Below are positions 26,819 through 38,500 of a stretch of DNA of 64,000 bases, piece by piece. The stretch is taken from contig NC_135185.1 of NCBI RefSeq assembly GCF_041146795.1, positions 28,207,529 to 28,271,528 on the forward strand, written 5' to 3'. Numbering within the stretch: the stretch's first letter is position 1; each line of letters begins with the position of its first letter. Under the pieces are notes generated by a model. It was given only the letters and a program-made list of their open reading frames with translations, searched no databases and had not been told where the DNA came from. Position numbers and translations under genes: made by a program. The DNA comes from Maylandia zebra (taxonomy: Eukaryota; Chordata; Actinopteri; Cichliformes; Cichlidae).

Positions 26819-29800
26819 TCAGTCGTTATCTGAGAAGTAGAAATCCTCCTCCTCTTCTTCACTTTCAGACAGCGCCTCATTGTTTCCAGGGAACATCTCC
26901 CAAACCACGAATGTATCGTTTTCTAGTGCAAAAGAGGGGAAAAATAAATAAAACAGGTGGTCAAAGACAAAAAACCAAAACTCTACCTGTAAAGTTATGA
27001 ACTCTTTTCCTTTTATCTATATATTCCTTTTGTACAACTGTTACCTAATTCTTAAGGACACTTACCCGTGTTGCCACATCTTCTCATTGTTCTTTTAGCT
27101 GATGGTGTGGGTGTGAATCTCTGAAAGTCAAAAGAAATACAGTGTTGTGTGAAACAAACTTCCATGATGAAAAATGTCACAAATTACGCCCAATCTGTTA
27201 GGAAAGAAGTACCTTTGAAGGAAGTGGGAGCTTGCAGGCGTTAAACTGATTTTTTTTAATCCTCTTCTGCAGTTGATACACGTACTTATCGTCATTGTCC
27301 CTTTAAAATCGAGGCAAAAATTAAGTGAAAACGTTGTTTTCCTGCACTCATCTCATTTCAGGTTAGAACAGACGTTCGCCCACCTGTTTGGAGAACCCAT
27401 CATGCCTGGAGTGATATGCAGACACTGAGGAGTCTTTACTTCAGGGAAACGTGCCGACATAGGGGTCAAGGGTTCCAGGTCCGACACTGCCAAGTCTTCT
27501 TCGTCCTCGGAATACAAGGAAGGGAGCTGCGTGTCGAGGCACGGTCAAGAGGAATGGTTAGTTGTTGTTTAGTGTAACGACTACTCATAAAAAAACCTGT
27601 GAAAGGGAGACAAACCTCAAAGCGCTTGTTCTGCATGTATTCAGAGCTGAAAACGTCATCAACATTGTCCCTGGGCATAGTCTCCAAAAACTGACGCACT
27701 TGCTGTTTTCTCTTTAGGGTTCCCACTCGGGCTGATATCACAGGATGATCTGTAACCAAACACAGGCAGATAGGCATCACCGGCTAAGGCTATGTAAGGG
27801 TGCTAAATTTGTGTATACTTTGTTCAAATCTGTGTAACAAAACAAGCTCTAGACTGTATTTAAATTTTAAAGAATTTATTACTCAAAGAGAAAACAGTAG
27901 ATCAATAATGAAGGTACCTGTTGGCTGTATGCATGAGATTGTCCCATTTTACTTAAAGAGTATAATGGGACACAAAGTAGTGAATAGTGAAGTAATACTT
28001 TTCAATGCTGGAAAAATATCCCTCAAAGTTATTAATGAAACACCTTAAAATGGTACACAAATTAACTAACTTGCACAGTCGACATCCCAGAAGTGTCTAT
28101 TCCCTACCTGGAGCTTGGGGCGGCTCAACCTTTTTCTTTTTGGGTTTCGTGGCTTTCTTAGCAGGACTGTACGATGCTCCCTGGGATGTGTGCTGGCTGT
28201 GGCACTCTTCTGCAGAACGGGTTCCCACCATCCGTGCTACCTTTGCCCAGTAATTTGCCATGTGCTTAGGATAGTAAGACACAGCCCTGGCAAACAGAAC
28301 ATAGAAAAACACGATTATAACCACAAGAGAGCGACAAGGCTTTACTGCGGATACAAAACTCACTCTTGTAGTCTCATCAGCTCTGCCTCTGTCCACTTAT
28401 CCTCATCGTGCTCCGGCGGTATGCTGCCCTTGTTCGTACTGTGTTTCTTGCTGGATTGCGTGGGCGCAGCCAAAGTCTTTGTGGGTGCTGGTGCTCTGGT
28501 GCATTTGCTTGACTTGTGTTTTGGTTTGTGCCTCATCAAGTTATCTGAATCCTCTGACTTGGTGGATGAGGACCCATGTTTTGGCTGAGGCCTGCTACGA
28601 GCATTTCTACTGCTTTTACTGTGCGCTCCTTTCCTTTCCCTCCGTCTCCTTGTGGGTAACTCATCGTCCGATGACAGATTCTGGGATGTTTCATCATTCA
28701 CTGGGGGAGATTCTAGGGGATTTGTGATCCGTTTTCTTGTATTTACTCTTTTTGTAGGCCTGCGAGTGGCATGTGACCCATATTTTTGGGACTTCAGTGC
28801 TGAATGCTCTCTGTTATCTTTTTCCTCTTCAGATCCTGGTGAGTTGTTTGTGGCAGAGCTGTGGCTCGACTTTGACTCCCTGTGAGTGCTCCTGCTGTCT
28901 TTACTGTGTCCTCGCTTCTTCCTCTTAATAGATAACTCATCATCTGATGACAGATGCTGTAATGTTTTAACTGAAGGAGTTTCTGGGGAATTTATGACAG
29001 CCTGTTTACTTTTAGATAATCTTGCTGAAGCACTACAGCTGCCCTGTGACTGTTTCTGTGATCTCTGTGCTGAAGACTTTTCATTATCACTGTGGTGTTT
29101 TAGGACAGTGTCCACATGTAGTTCTCTTTCTTTAGCAGGACACTTTTGGCCAGACCTTGTTATTCTTCCTGCCCCCTCCTCAGGGCTTATTAGTAGCTCT
29201 GCAGCAGGTTCGAGAAAATCAGAGTGATTCCTGTCTGGTTTAGCCTTGACTCTGTTGCGTCTGTGAAGAGGAGCCTTGACCTTCCTCAGTAGTACTGATG
29301 CCTCCTTTTCACCTAGGATCAGAGAACACAGTTTTATGCAACATGTACTTTAAAATCTCACACTGCTATGACTAAAGCTCCAAGAGCGTCTTTACCTTCA
29401 CTGCAGGGCAAGAACACACGGACGGGCTCCTGCGACATCCCTGTAGACAATGTTGTATTGACCTCCTGTGGAATATCAAAATGAATATAGTTGAAGTAAC
29501 TCACCCTTAATTATAACACACACAAGCCCAACTTTAGGTGCTTACAGAGTTGCAGATGGAGGTATTATAACATTCATGGATGGTAACGTTCATGAACGCA
29601 TCTAGAATGACGCGCCCTCCTTTCCAGTACTCCAAAGGTGGTTTGATTACTCGACCGCTTCGAGACACTTTCATGCTAGAGGAGGGGGCACCCATGGGAG
29701 GGCAGGATTCAGCTAGAGAGAATTAACAGAGAAAGTAAAATTACTTTATTGTAAAAACAAAAACAACAACAATTTATTCATGCCCCCAAATCCACTAAAA

Positions 29801-32425
29801 ACAAACAAACAAACAAACAAACAAAAAAAAAAAAACACGTCACCAGGTTTGTATCGTGTACTTACATGTCATAAAGGAAGTTTGCTGGTTCAAAGAACTG
29901 TTGATGAGGGAGGCCTCCGATTTTTTCTTCGATTTGATACCACTACTTTCACTTTTCTTCTGTCTTCCTCTGCCTTGGTTGCTACAGGAAAACAAAATTT
30001 AGGTCTTAACCAAGCCCAAAGGTGTAAAACAACCAATCTAAACAAATTATACAAAAAATAATTAATTTAGTCACAATCCCCCTGCAAAAACAAACACAAT
30101 ATATTGACCGCAAGAGCAGGGATGTGAAATTAGTGTTCTTACTCTCTCGACTCTGTCAGCATCTTGTTGTAAAGCGCCTTCCAGTCAGGAGGAAAACCCT
30201 TTTCAAACTTTTTCAAAAACCACCTGGGAAACTCTGGGGAAAAAAGAAAGAGTAAATCCATGTAATACCATGCATAGGACTCTCTCTATACAGCTTTGCT
30301 TCACCCTTTTATCCATTTTTAATTTCTTCCCACGCACAATTGGAAAAAGGTTCAAGTCAGCTTACCGGGTTCAACTTTCAAGTTCATCTTCCCAACCAGG
30401 ATGTAAACCCTGCCGGAGACGGTCTTTATCATAGAATTAGAAACCCTGTGCATGATGACGTTACTGTTCCATGGTATGTTGTCTTCCCTGGGAGGAAATG
30501 ACCAGCAGTTGACTATGAACCTCATTAAAATCTTTTGGATGAAACCAAAAAAATGTCTAAGTCTAATGTCTAAATGTCTATCAAATGAGAAAAGCAACCT
30601 GACATCATGTCATTCTCCTCATTCACAAAGTTCAAAATTACATCAAACAACACTTACCCGTGGATTCCATCAACAAAGAGGCCCTTGCTGTTCTTCCTCA
30701 GGAACCACTTTTTGAGATAAATCACACTCTCCTACCAAAGGAGGGAAACAAGGGGACAATGATGAACCAGAGAAAACTTGTATAGGGAAATGCAAACTGC
30801 CGCTGACCTACTTTTTCAATTTGCTCTTGAAATGTAAATGTATCAGTAACTGTTTTTCTTCAAACAGTTTTCAGGCTCAACCGACACAAGGCCTGCCATT
30901 TGTTCACTTATATTTCATTAATAGGCATTTGTTTTACTCACGCTGGGGAATGTTGCTTGCTTAGGCCACTTGTTGCACTTGAACACAGCCTCTTGTCTCT
31001 TCGGAATCAAGATCTTCGGAGAATTGAGCACGAGCGGGTCTTCGAGCAAAACGGGCTTCGACGACACAGCCGAGGTCAGAGCGTCAGCTGACTCTGATAT
31101 GTGCCGGCTTACAGGAACATCACTTTCTGAGGTGTTTGTAAACACACTGTCGTCCCTCTCACCAACACTGTGAGGTGTGGAGAGAGGGCTGTCTCCGGAC
31201 TTAAGGGAGTTACCTATGGGAAAGATATTGTGCCATAAGCAAAGGTGTGTTGTGCACAGTGACCTGGGAAAACTCAAACTATATCTATAGAAACTGCTTA
31301 AACCGGATGTGCTGCTTTTTTAACACCATGGCACACTCACCTGCATTAAAGATGTCCCTCGTGGTATTGATAGCTTCACGAACTCCCCGCAGTTCCCTTT
31401 TGCTTTCTCTCTCCTTCATATAAGCAAACATCTTAGCTGGAGACATTATAGGAATTTTTTCCAAAACAACACCACAGCCTGTTTCAAAACAGAAGAAATA
31501 TTTTATTATTATTCTATTGTAGACGTCTACCAGGTGATTTCTATACACCTCTATATTCTGATGTAAGGTGGGGAAAGGCAGGAAAAAATGTCTCACGTCT
31601 CTCTGCCACGGATTTTCTTGGTGTAAACATGTCTTCGGGGATCCTCTCTGGTTGGTCAGTGGAGCATCCTTTGATGTTCATCCAGGTGCTGTGGGTGTTC
31701 TCCTCGCTGACAGCAGGGGCTTTCCTCTGCCGAGGCTGACATGTGAGTTCATTTCTCACCTCCTCAGTGCTGTTGGTGTTGACTTTGTTAAACTCCTGCT
31801 GCTCCCATTTTCTCTTCCTCAGCCTCTTCACCATGGGGGAAAAGGCACTGGCTGTAGACAGGGGTTTGTGGAGAGGAGCGCATTCTTCATCAGAAGCAAT
31901 GCTCTTGCAGTCACTTTCGACAGGTTGAACCTTCAACGGAGTCGTGCTGGAGAGGATGAACTGATCCGCGTCTCTGACCTGAGGAGGTTCTTTGTGGATA
32001 TGATTAGTCAGAAAGGGAGGGTGAGATATGGCTGTCGACTCCAGGAAACGTCTCTCGCTTCTTGTGCATCCAAGTCCCATTTCAACCACTGGAAGCGTTT
32101 CCTCCAAAGGTTTGCGGATAAAGTCTGAATACGAATACGGAGAGGTTTTCTGTGGACTCTTAATGGGCGAGAGAATCAAAGGCTGGGCTTCGTTGCCGAA
32201 CCTCTGATTCTCATCGAACTCCTCGGTCACCCAGATCCTCTGCTGCTGCTTCCTGGGCGACTTTAAATTAACTCTGTACTCCTCTCGAGCGTTGTTCGGC
32301 GGACCGTTGTCGTCTTTTGCGCACATCGCTTCCTTTTGCACCTTGGATTTGAGCTTAGCAAAAACTTTGGCCGGAGATTCAAACTGCGGTTTTGTCTGTT
32401 GTAATAAATGAAAATACGAAGCCAT
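26819..32425 (-). CDS. mis18bp1: Mis18-binding protein 1 (KNL2), centromere licensing factor
   Basis: Recruits the Mis18 complex and HJURP to deposit CENP-A at centromeres after mitosis. Sixteen exons: 32425-31597, 31478-31341, 31213-30942, 30731-30658, 30487-30366, 30233-30143, 29981-29866, 29712-29546, 29465-29396, 29312-28364, 28286-28108, 27749-27616, 27526-27384, 27300-27213, 27120-27066, 26922-26819, giving 1176 aa (human 1132). N-terminal half is disordered with SPAK(V/M)FA repeats (about 17-23 and 291-297). The SANTA domain spans about 412-510 (IYLKKWFLRKN...VDGIHGEDNIPWNSN...EFPRWFLKKF). A CENP-C-type motif follows at about 565-577 (RSGRVIKPPLEYW). The large exon 10 has two SSDDEL repeats, then the SANT/Myb domain (DEDKWTEAELMRLQEAVSYYPKHMANYWAKVA, about 928-975). 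The C-terminus is acidic (SESEEEEDFYFSDND). Confidence 0.96.
29624..29662 (-). other. CENP-C-type nucleosome-binding motif within mis18bp1
   Basis: Encodes R-S-G-R-V-I-K-P-P-L-E-Y-W, matching the CENP-C motif pattern (R-S-x-R...P...YW). Such a motif lies after the SANTA domain in chicken, frog and plant KNL2 and is absent from placental mammals. Confidence 0.8.
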
Positions 32426-32536
32426 GATTCTCGAGCTGAAGTTACCTGACTGTAGATCCGAGGCGTTAGCTAGCAGCTAACGAGCTAGCCCGCAAATTTT
32501 AAATTTCTCATCACCGCCGCCTTTGGCTCAAACCGT

Positions 32537-32565
32537 GTGACGTACTTTCACAACAAGTACGTCAC
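32537..32565. promoter_or_regulatory. Inverted pair of CRE-like sites upstream of mis18bp1
   Basis: GTGACGTACTT (32537-32547) and its perfect inverse AAGTACGTCAC (32555-32565) are separated by 7 bases, 112-140 bases upstream of the mis18bp1 ATG. Each arm holds a TGACGT half-site of the CREB/ATF type. Function is inferred. Confidence 0.55.
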
Positions 32566-33019
32566 TGCCGCTCATCTCTGGAGTTTTGTTTTTATGAATA
32601 AAACTTTATTTAAAAGTTTGAAAACGTATTCTTGCAGTCTGTAAGGTTGTTTTTTTTTTTATTATTATTTAACACGAAAATACAAATAAATATGATACTT
32701 TTATTACTCACCAAAGGTTGAGCATGTAAAAAAAAAGTAAATAATAATAATAAATGGATAAACGAAGAACTATACATATATAATATTCAATATAATTCAA
32801 TCTAAAAATGTCAATTAAATTTAAGACTAAAAAAATGATAACCAGTGTAATATGACTTCAGAAAAGTAACTGATAATTAATTTCTTTATGAAGAATTTTA
32901 AAAAAAGAAGATGACTCTTTCACGTGATACATACAGAAAACATAAATACATAAATACATAATGTTAATTTCTTTCCCTTTGTAATTTTCCCCCCAAAAAA
33001 TAATATTTGCTGTTGAGTT

Positions 33020-33022
<3 letters not shown>

Positions 33023-33058
<36 letters not shown>
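33023..33058. repeat. (TA)n microsatellite, left border of the LINE
   Basis: 36 bases of pure AT dinucleotide directly abutting the 3' end of the LINE fragment at 33059-34579. Confidence 0.95.
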
Positions 33059-33064
<6 letters not shown>

Positions 33065-34577
33065 CCCAGCACGCCCCTGCGGGCGGTTTATCCTTCAAGC
33101 TCGGGTCCTCTACCAGAGGCCTGGGAGCTTGAGGGTCCTGCGCAGTATCTTAGCTGTTCCCAGGACTGCGCTCTTCTGGACAGAGATCTCCGATGTTATT
33201 CCCGGGATCTGCTGGAGCCACTCGCCTAGCTTGGGAGTCACCGCACCTAGTGCTCCGATTACCACGGGGACCACCGTTACCTTCACCCTTCACATCCTCT
33301 CGAGCTCTTCTCTGAGCCCTTGGTATTTCTCCAGCTTCTCGTGTTCCTTCTTCCTGATATTGCTGTCATTCGGAACCGCTACATCGATCACTACGGCCGT
33401 CTTCTTCTGTTTGTCTACCACCACTATGTCCGGTTGGTTAGCCACCACCATTTTGTCCGTCTGTATCTGGAAGTCCCACAGGATCTTAGCTCGGTCATTC
33501 TCCACCACCCTTGGGGGCATCTCCCATTTTGACCTCGGGACTTCTAGGTTATACTCGGCACAGATGTTCCTGTACACTATGCCGGCCACTTGGTTATGGC
33601 GTTCCATGTATGCCTTGCCTGCTAGCATCTTGCACCCTGCTGTTATGTGCTGGATTGTCTCTGGGGCATCTTTACACAGCCTGCACCTGGGGTCTTGCCT
33701 GGTGTGATAGACCCCAGCCTCTATGGATCTTGTACTCAGAGCTTGTTCTTGTGCTGCCATGATTAGTGCCTCTGTGCTGTCTTTCAGTCCAGCCACTGGT
33801 AGGATTTCTGGATATCAGCCACCTCCTCTATCTGCCGGTGGTACATACCGTGCAGGGGCCTGTCCTTCCATGATGGTTCCTCGTCTCCCTCCTCTTTCTT
33901 GGGTTTCTGCTGCCTGAGGTATTCACTGAGCACTCGGTCAGTTGGGGCCATCTTCCCAATGTATTCTTGGATGTTCCTTGTCTCATCCTGAACTGTGGTG
34001 CTGACACTCACCAGTCCCCGGCCCCCTTCCTTCCGCTTAGCGTACAGCCTCAGGGTGCTGGACTTGGGGTGAAACCCTCCATGCATGGTCAGGAGCTTTC
34101 TTGTCTTTATGTCAGTGGCTTCTATCTCCTCCTTTGGCCAGCCTATTACCCCAGCAGGGTACCTGATCACGGGCAGGGCGTATGTGTTGATGGCCCGGAT
34201 CTTGTTCTTACCATTCAGCTGACTCCTCAGGACTTGCCTGACCCTCTGCAGGTACTTGGTGGTTGCAGCCTTTCTAGCGGCCTCTTCATGGTTCCCATTT
34301 GCCTGCGGGATCCCCAGGTACTTGTAACTGTCCTCTATGTCTGCAATGTTGCCTTCTGGTAGTTCAATCCCCTCAGTTCTGACTACCTTCCCTCTCTTTG
34401 TTACCATCCGACTACACTTCTCCAGTCCGAACGACATTCCAATGTCATTGCTGTATAGCCTGGTAGTGTGGATCAGTGAATCGATGTCTCGTTCACTCTT
34501 GGCATACAGCTTGATGTCATCCATGTACAGGAGGTGGCTGACAACTGCTCCGTTCCGTAGTCGGTATCCGTAGCCAG

Positions 34578-34579
<2 letters not shown>
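33059..34579 (-). mobile_element. R4/Dong-like (Rex6-related) LINE fragment, 5'-truncated
   Basis: Minus-strand reverse-transcriptase remnant. It begins in the RT domain (TGYGYRLRNGAVVSHLLYMDDIKLYAKSE, about 34575-34485, with the catalytic YMDD box), continues through the thumb, then a CCHC finger (CRLCKDAPETIQHITAGC) and a restriction-like endonuclease with PDIVVVDKQKKTAVVIDVAVP, and reaches a stop at 33112-33110. Two lesions are visible: a frameshift near 33790, where GCTGGACAAAGCTGGAC seems to have collapsed to one GCTGGAC, and a TGA in place of an expected Trp near 33290. Endonuclease type and site preference fit R4/Dong elements. It lies between two TA microsatellites. Confidence 0.85.

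Positions 34580-34640
<61 letters not shown>
34580..34640. repeat. (TA)n microsatellite, right border of the LINE
   Basis: 61 bases of pure TA dinucleotide joined directly to the truncated 5' side of the LINE. Confidence 0.95.
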
Positions 34641-34641
<1 letters not shown>

Positions 34642-35523
34642 CAATGTAATTGATATGTTTGTGTATTTTAACTTATATTTGTTCTTTATCATGTAGTTTA
34701 AATTATTAAATTCTTCTAGTTTTACACACACATTCTATTCTCTTTAATTGTAGCCATGTATTACTCTAACCACTTTCCATTTGTGGATAAGAGCTCCCCA
34801 AGAGTAAAATCACTTAACTTAAAGTCTTTATTTCCATAGCAAATAATATAAAAAGATATATCTAATATTAGATTCAGACAGCTTTTCCTTAACTTTAAGG
34901 ATTTATCTGTAAAAGCAATAATATTTTGGAAATTTTTATGTATTTAATTAATTTATATGTCATAATTCATAGGCCTAGCAACTTATCATACTTTCCATTG
35001 GTACTTGTACTTAAGGAGAATACTATAACGCAATTAGTATGCACAGGCCTTATTTATTGTACTCTTTTTATTGTACAGCGCTTTGTGACGGTTTTTCTGT
35101 AAAACGCGCTTAATAAATAAACTTTACTATCTTGATAACATGCATATACATGCAAAAATATGCAAAACCTGACCGTTTCTGTTGTAACTCAGTTTGGTGA
35201 TTTTTTTTAACCCCTGCATTTTCTCCCCTGCAGAGGGCAGTAATGAGTAAAGAACCCACAAAAGTCCAGGGAGGAAAAAACAGCACCGAAGAAGAAGGTG
35301 CCTTACCACGCAGGCGCAATCTTAGTGACATTACCGTGTTGAGTGTGTTGTGCTAAAAATTAATAGGCGGAGAATTTTTTTTGTATTTCCGTTATTCTGA
35401 CTGGGCTAGATAACGGTACACTTTAAATGAAGGCGCGTGAATAACAGACTGCTGCAAACATTGGGATATAAAGTGCTTTTTGGCTGCCTTCAAACCGACG
35501 TTGAGCAAGTAAAGTGATGCAAC
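34641..35523. other. Upstream region and 5' UTR of htra2
   Basis: AT-rich to about 35050, then a short LINE-like 3' tail (TGTACAGCGCTTTGTGACGG...AATAAATAAACTTTAC, about 35070-35130), then a GC-richer stretch (35220-35523) that probably contains the htra2 promoter and leader. Confidence 0.45.
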
Positions 35524-38500
35524 ATGGCAGCAGCGGCTGTCAATAGGGGCCTTCTTTCAGCATTAAGGACTCAAAGTTGGTGTCAGACCCGAGGACTTAA
35601 CTCGTTAGCTGAGAGGACAACCAGTCGTGTCTCTGCTGTGATATGTAACCATGAGGCTGCAGGAGGACACACAAGCCTGGACAGGAGAGCTCAAGCTGGG
35701 GAGAGAAGAAGAAGAAACGGTCGGGACAGCAACAGAAGCTCCTCTTTGCTCACCTCTGTGTCGGTGGGTTTGGGGCTCTGTGGTGCGGTGCTTCTGGACA
35801 CTGAAAAAGACCAAAAGGGGGACAAAGAATTGGCAATATCCCGGGGATTTCTCCAGCACATCCTCCCATCGGCTCACTGCGCTTCTCCCTTCAAACCAGA
35901 CAGCCCCCGATTTAAGTACAACTTCATTGCAGATGTGGTGGAAAAATCTGCTCCAGCTGTGGTGTACATTGAAATCGTGGGCAGGTGAGTTAACTAGAGA
36001 GGTGCCATTGACGGTAATAAATGTCAGTGTTTTTTTTCCTGTGTCTGCGTGTGACTTATTCGGTTATGTTCCTAAATCAAGATTTCAGACAGCTGTGAGA
36101 GCACACACTGGAGTTAAACACTCAGTCCCAGAAGCTGATCTTGCTTGCCCGGACATGTACCAGAAAACACGAGAAAAGGGTCTTGTTTGTCTGTTTGTTT
36201 TTGTTTTGTTTTGTTTATTACAGATGTAACAGAAAAGGACCCAAAGCATTTGTGATTTTATTTTCAAAAAACATCATCAGCTGCTGATATACTTTAGCAG
36301 TGGATAGTCTTGTTTTTATCAGTAAGTGGAATCAGGTAAAGTCCTGACAGTCAATCCCCACCTTTACTTTTTGTGTCACAATAACCTTTTACTGTGTGTG
36401 TTTAACTTGAGCAACAGTTCTCATAAAGGAGATCTGCTTTTACCTATTTTCAGTCCAGTCCTTTTACCTGACCTTTTTCCTGGAGTTTTTCTTTTTTCTT
36501 TTTATTGTTGGTTAAGCTACGTAATGCTGACTGATGAAGCTGAAGTAAGATTAAAAAGGCACTTAACTCACTGGAGGAATAATGGACAACTTGCCTGAGA
36601 ACCAGTTTTTGAATTGTGTTTTTAGGCACTTTGTTAATGCAGCTTGTCAAAAAAACACATAGTTGTTGTTTTTTTTCTTTAACTGAATCTATGCAAAATG
36701 CCAAAGATAAGAGTTTGAAAAGCATGAAGTAGTATTTTTGAATCAAGATGACTCCAAAAAGGTATTAGCTGAAAAATATGTCTGTGAAGGTTCTCAGTCA
36801 TCCAGGTCATCGTTGTCTAAGGAGCTTGGAAAGAAAAGCGTCTGGACTTCTTTAAGTTACTTGAAGACGTTTCACCTCTCATCCGAGAAGCTTCTTCAGT
36901 TCTAAGGTCAAATGGTGGAGAGTCCCAGATATAAACCTAGTGGGAGTGACCCCCCACAGAGGGACAAAAGGACCCCCTGATGATCCTCTAATCGCCTGAG
37001 CCAAGGTGTGAAACTGGGTGTGGGTCCCAATCAGCCAGAGTTTCGGGTGTGTTCATTGTGAAACCTGGCCCCACCTTATCATGGGCCAGGTTTCACAATG
37101 AACTCATTTTTGTCCACACCCAGTTTCACACCTTGGCTCAGGCGATTAGAGGATCATCAGGGGGTCCTTTTGTCCCTCTGTGGGGGGATTCTCCCACTAG
37201 GTTTATATCTGGGACTCTCCACCATTTGACCTTAGAACTGAAGAAGCTTCTCGGATGAGAGGTGAAACGTCTTCAAGCAACTTAAAGAAGTCCAGACGCT
37301 TTTCTTTGCAAGCTCCTTTGACTATTAGCTGAAAACATGACACATCTCAGCAGTGCGTCCTTAAAAAAATTGAGGAACCTGGACAAGTGGAGGACGTTTC
37401 CTTTTTTCTTTTTTTTTTCTTTTTTAAAGAAGAAGTGACAGGCCTGTCTAACAGTCTGTCTAAATAAAATTCAAAAGAAGACAAAATCCAGCAAAAACCT
37501 GACACAAGACCTGAGAGATGCATCTTTAAAACACAGTGCACTGCATTTCAGCCTGTGATGTTGGGGATGTCAAAATTTATGCAATCGCAAACAGAAAAGT
37601 AGCGTCAGATCTTGATGCTACATGCTACATCTGCCAATCCATCTTTTGATTGGTGACAGCTCTATTTTTTTATTTTTTTTATTTTTTTCAGTATCACAAT
37701 GATATCAAACAAAATCAAGCATATCTGGGTAGAAAAACAAAGACTATTACTGAAAACTACAAAAATGATTACAAGAGAACTTGGAGTGTGTTGATGAATG
37801 AAGGTGATCACACCAAATATTGACTTTAAAACTAATTAGAACTGTACAAACACCGTTTTTGCCTCATATACCGTTACTCTATGTTTGCACATGTTTCAGT
37901 AAAAACAAGGAACTTATATTCCTTTTTCCTAGACACACATAAAGAAATGAGGGGTGGCTCAAGACTTTTGCACAATACGGTATCTCCTGCCATATAAACT
38001 GACCCTGAGAAACCAGGGTCAGTAAGATAAGCTGCATTTACTTCTTTACAGACACCCGTTCTCAGGACGAGAGGTCCCAGTGTCAAACGGCTCCGGTTTT
38101 ATCATCAGCAGCGATGGTCTCATCATCACCAATGCCCACGTTGTAGCCAACAAGCGAGGCGTCCGTGTGAAGCTCACCAATGGAGAGACGTACAATGCCA
38201 TCGTGCAGGATGTCGACCCTGTGGCGGACATCGCCACCATCAAAATCTCTGCAAGGGTGAGCAAGAAAATACAGGCCAGTCTCAGTGAAAGGAGCTAAAC
38301 TAGCATGTGTGCTTTCACCACAGACAGACAAACACAGAGCTTTATTTCAGATGCTCTTTCTCTCCCCTGACATGCAGAACCCGTTACCCACTCTCACACT
38401 CAGCCAGTCGTCTGACATCCGACAGGGAGAGTTTGTGGTTGCCATGGGAAGCCCATTTTCGTTACAAAATACAATCACATCGGGGATTGTCAGCTCAGTG

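Noticed and set aside
28115-29227. Several plus-strand frames of 77-157 codons
   Set aside because: Antisense to the low-complexity exon 10 and exon 11 of mis18bp1.
31568-32128. 186-codon plus-strand frame
   Set aside because: Antisense to mis18bp1 exon 1, no recognisable domain.
33018-34573. Plus-strand open frames of 60-229 codons
   Set aside because: Antisense shadows of the R4/Dong-like LINE and its TA borders.
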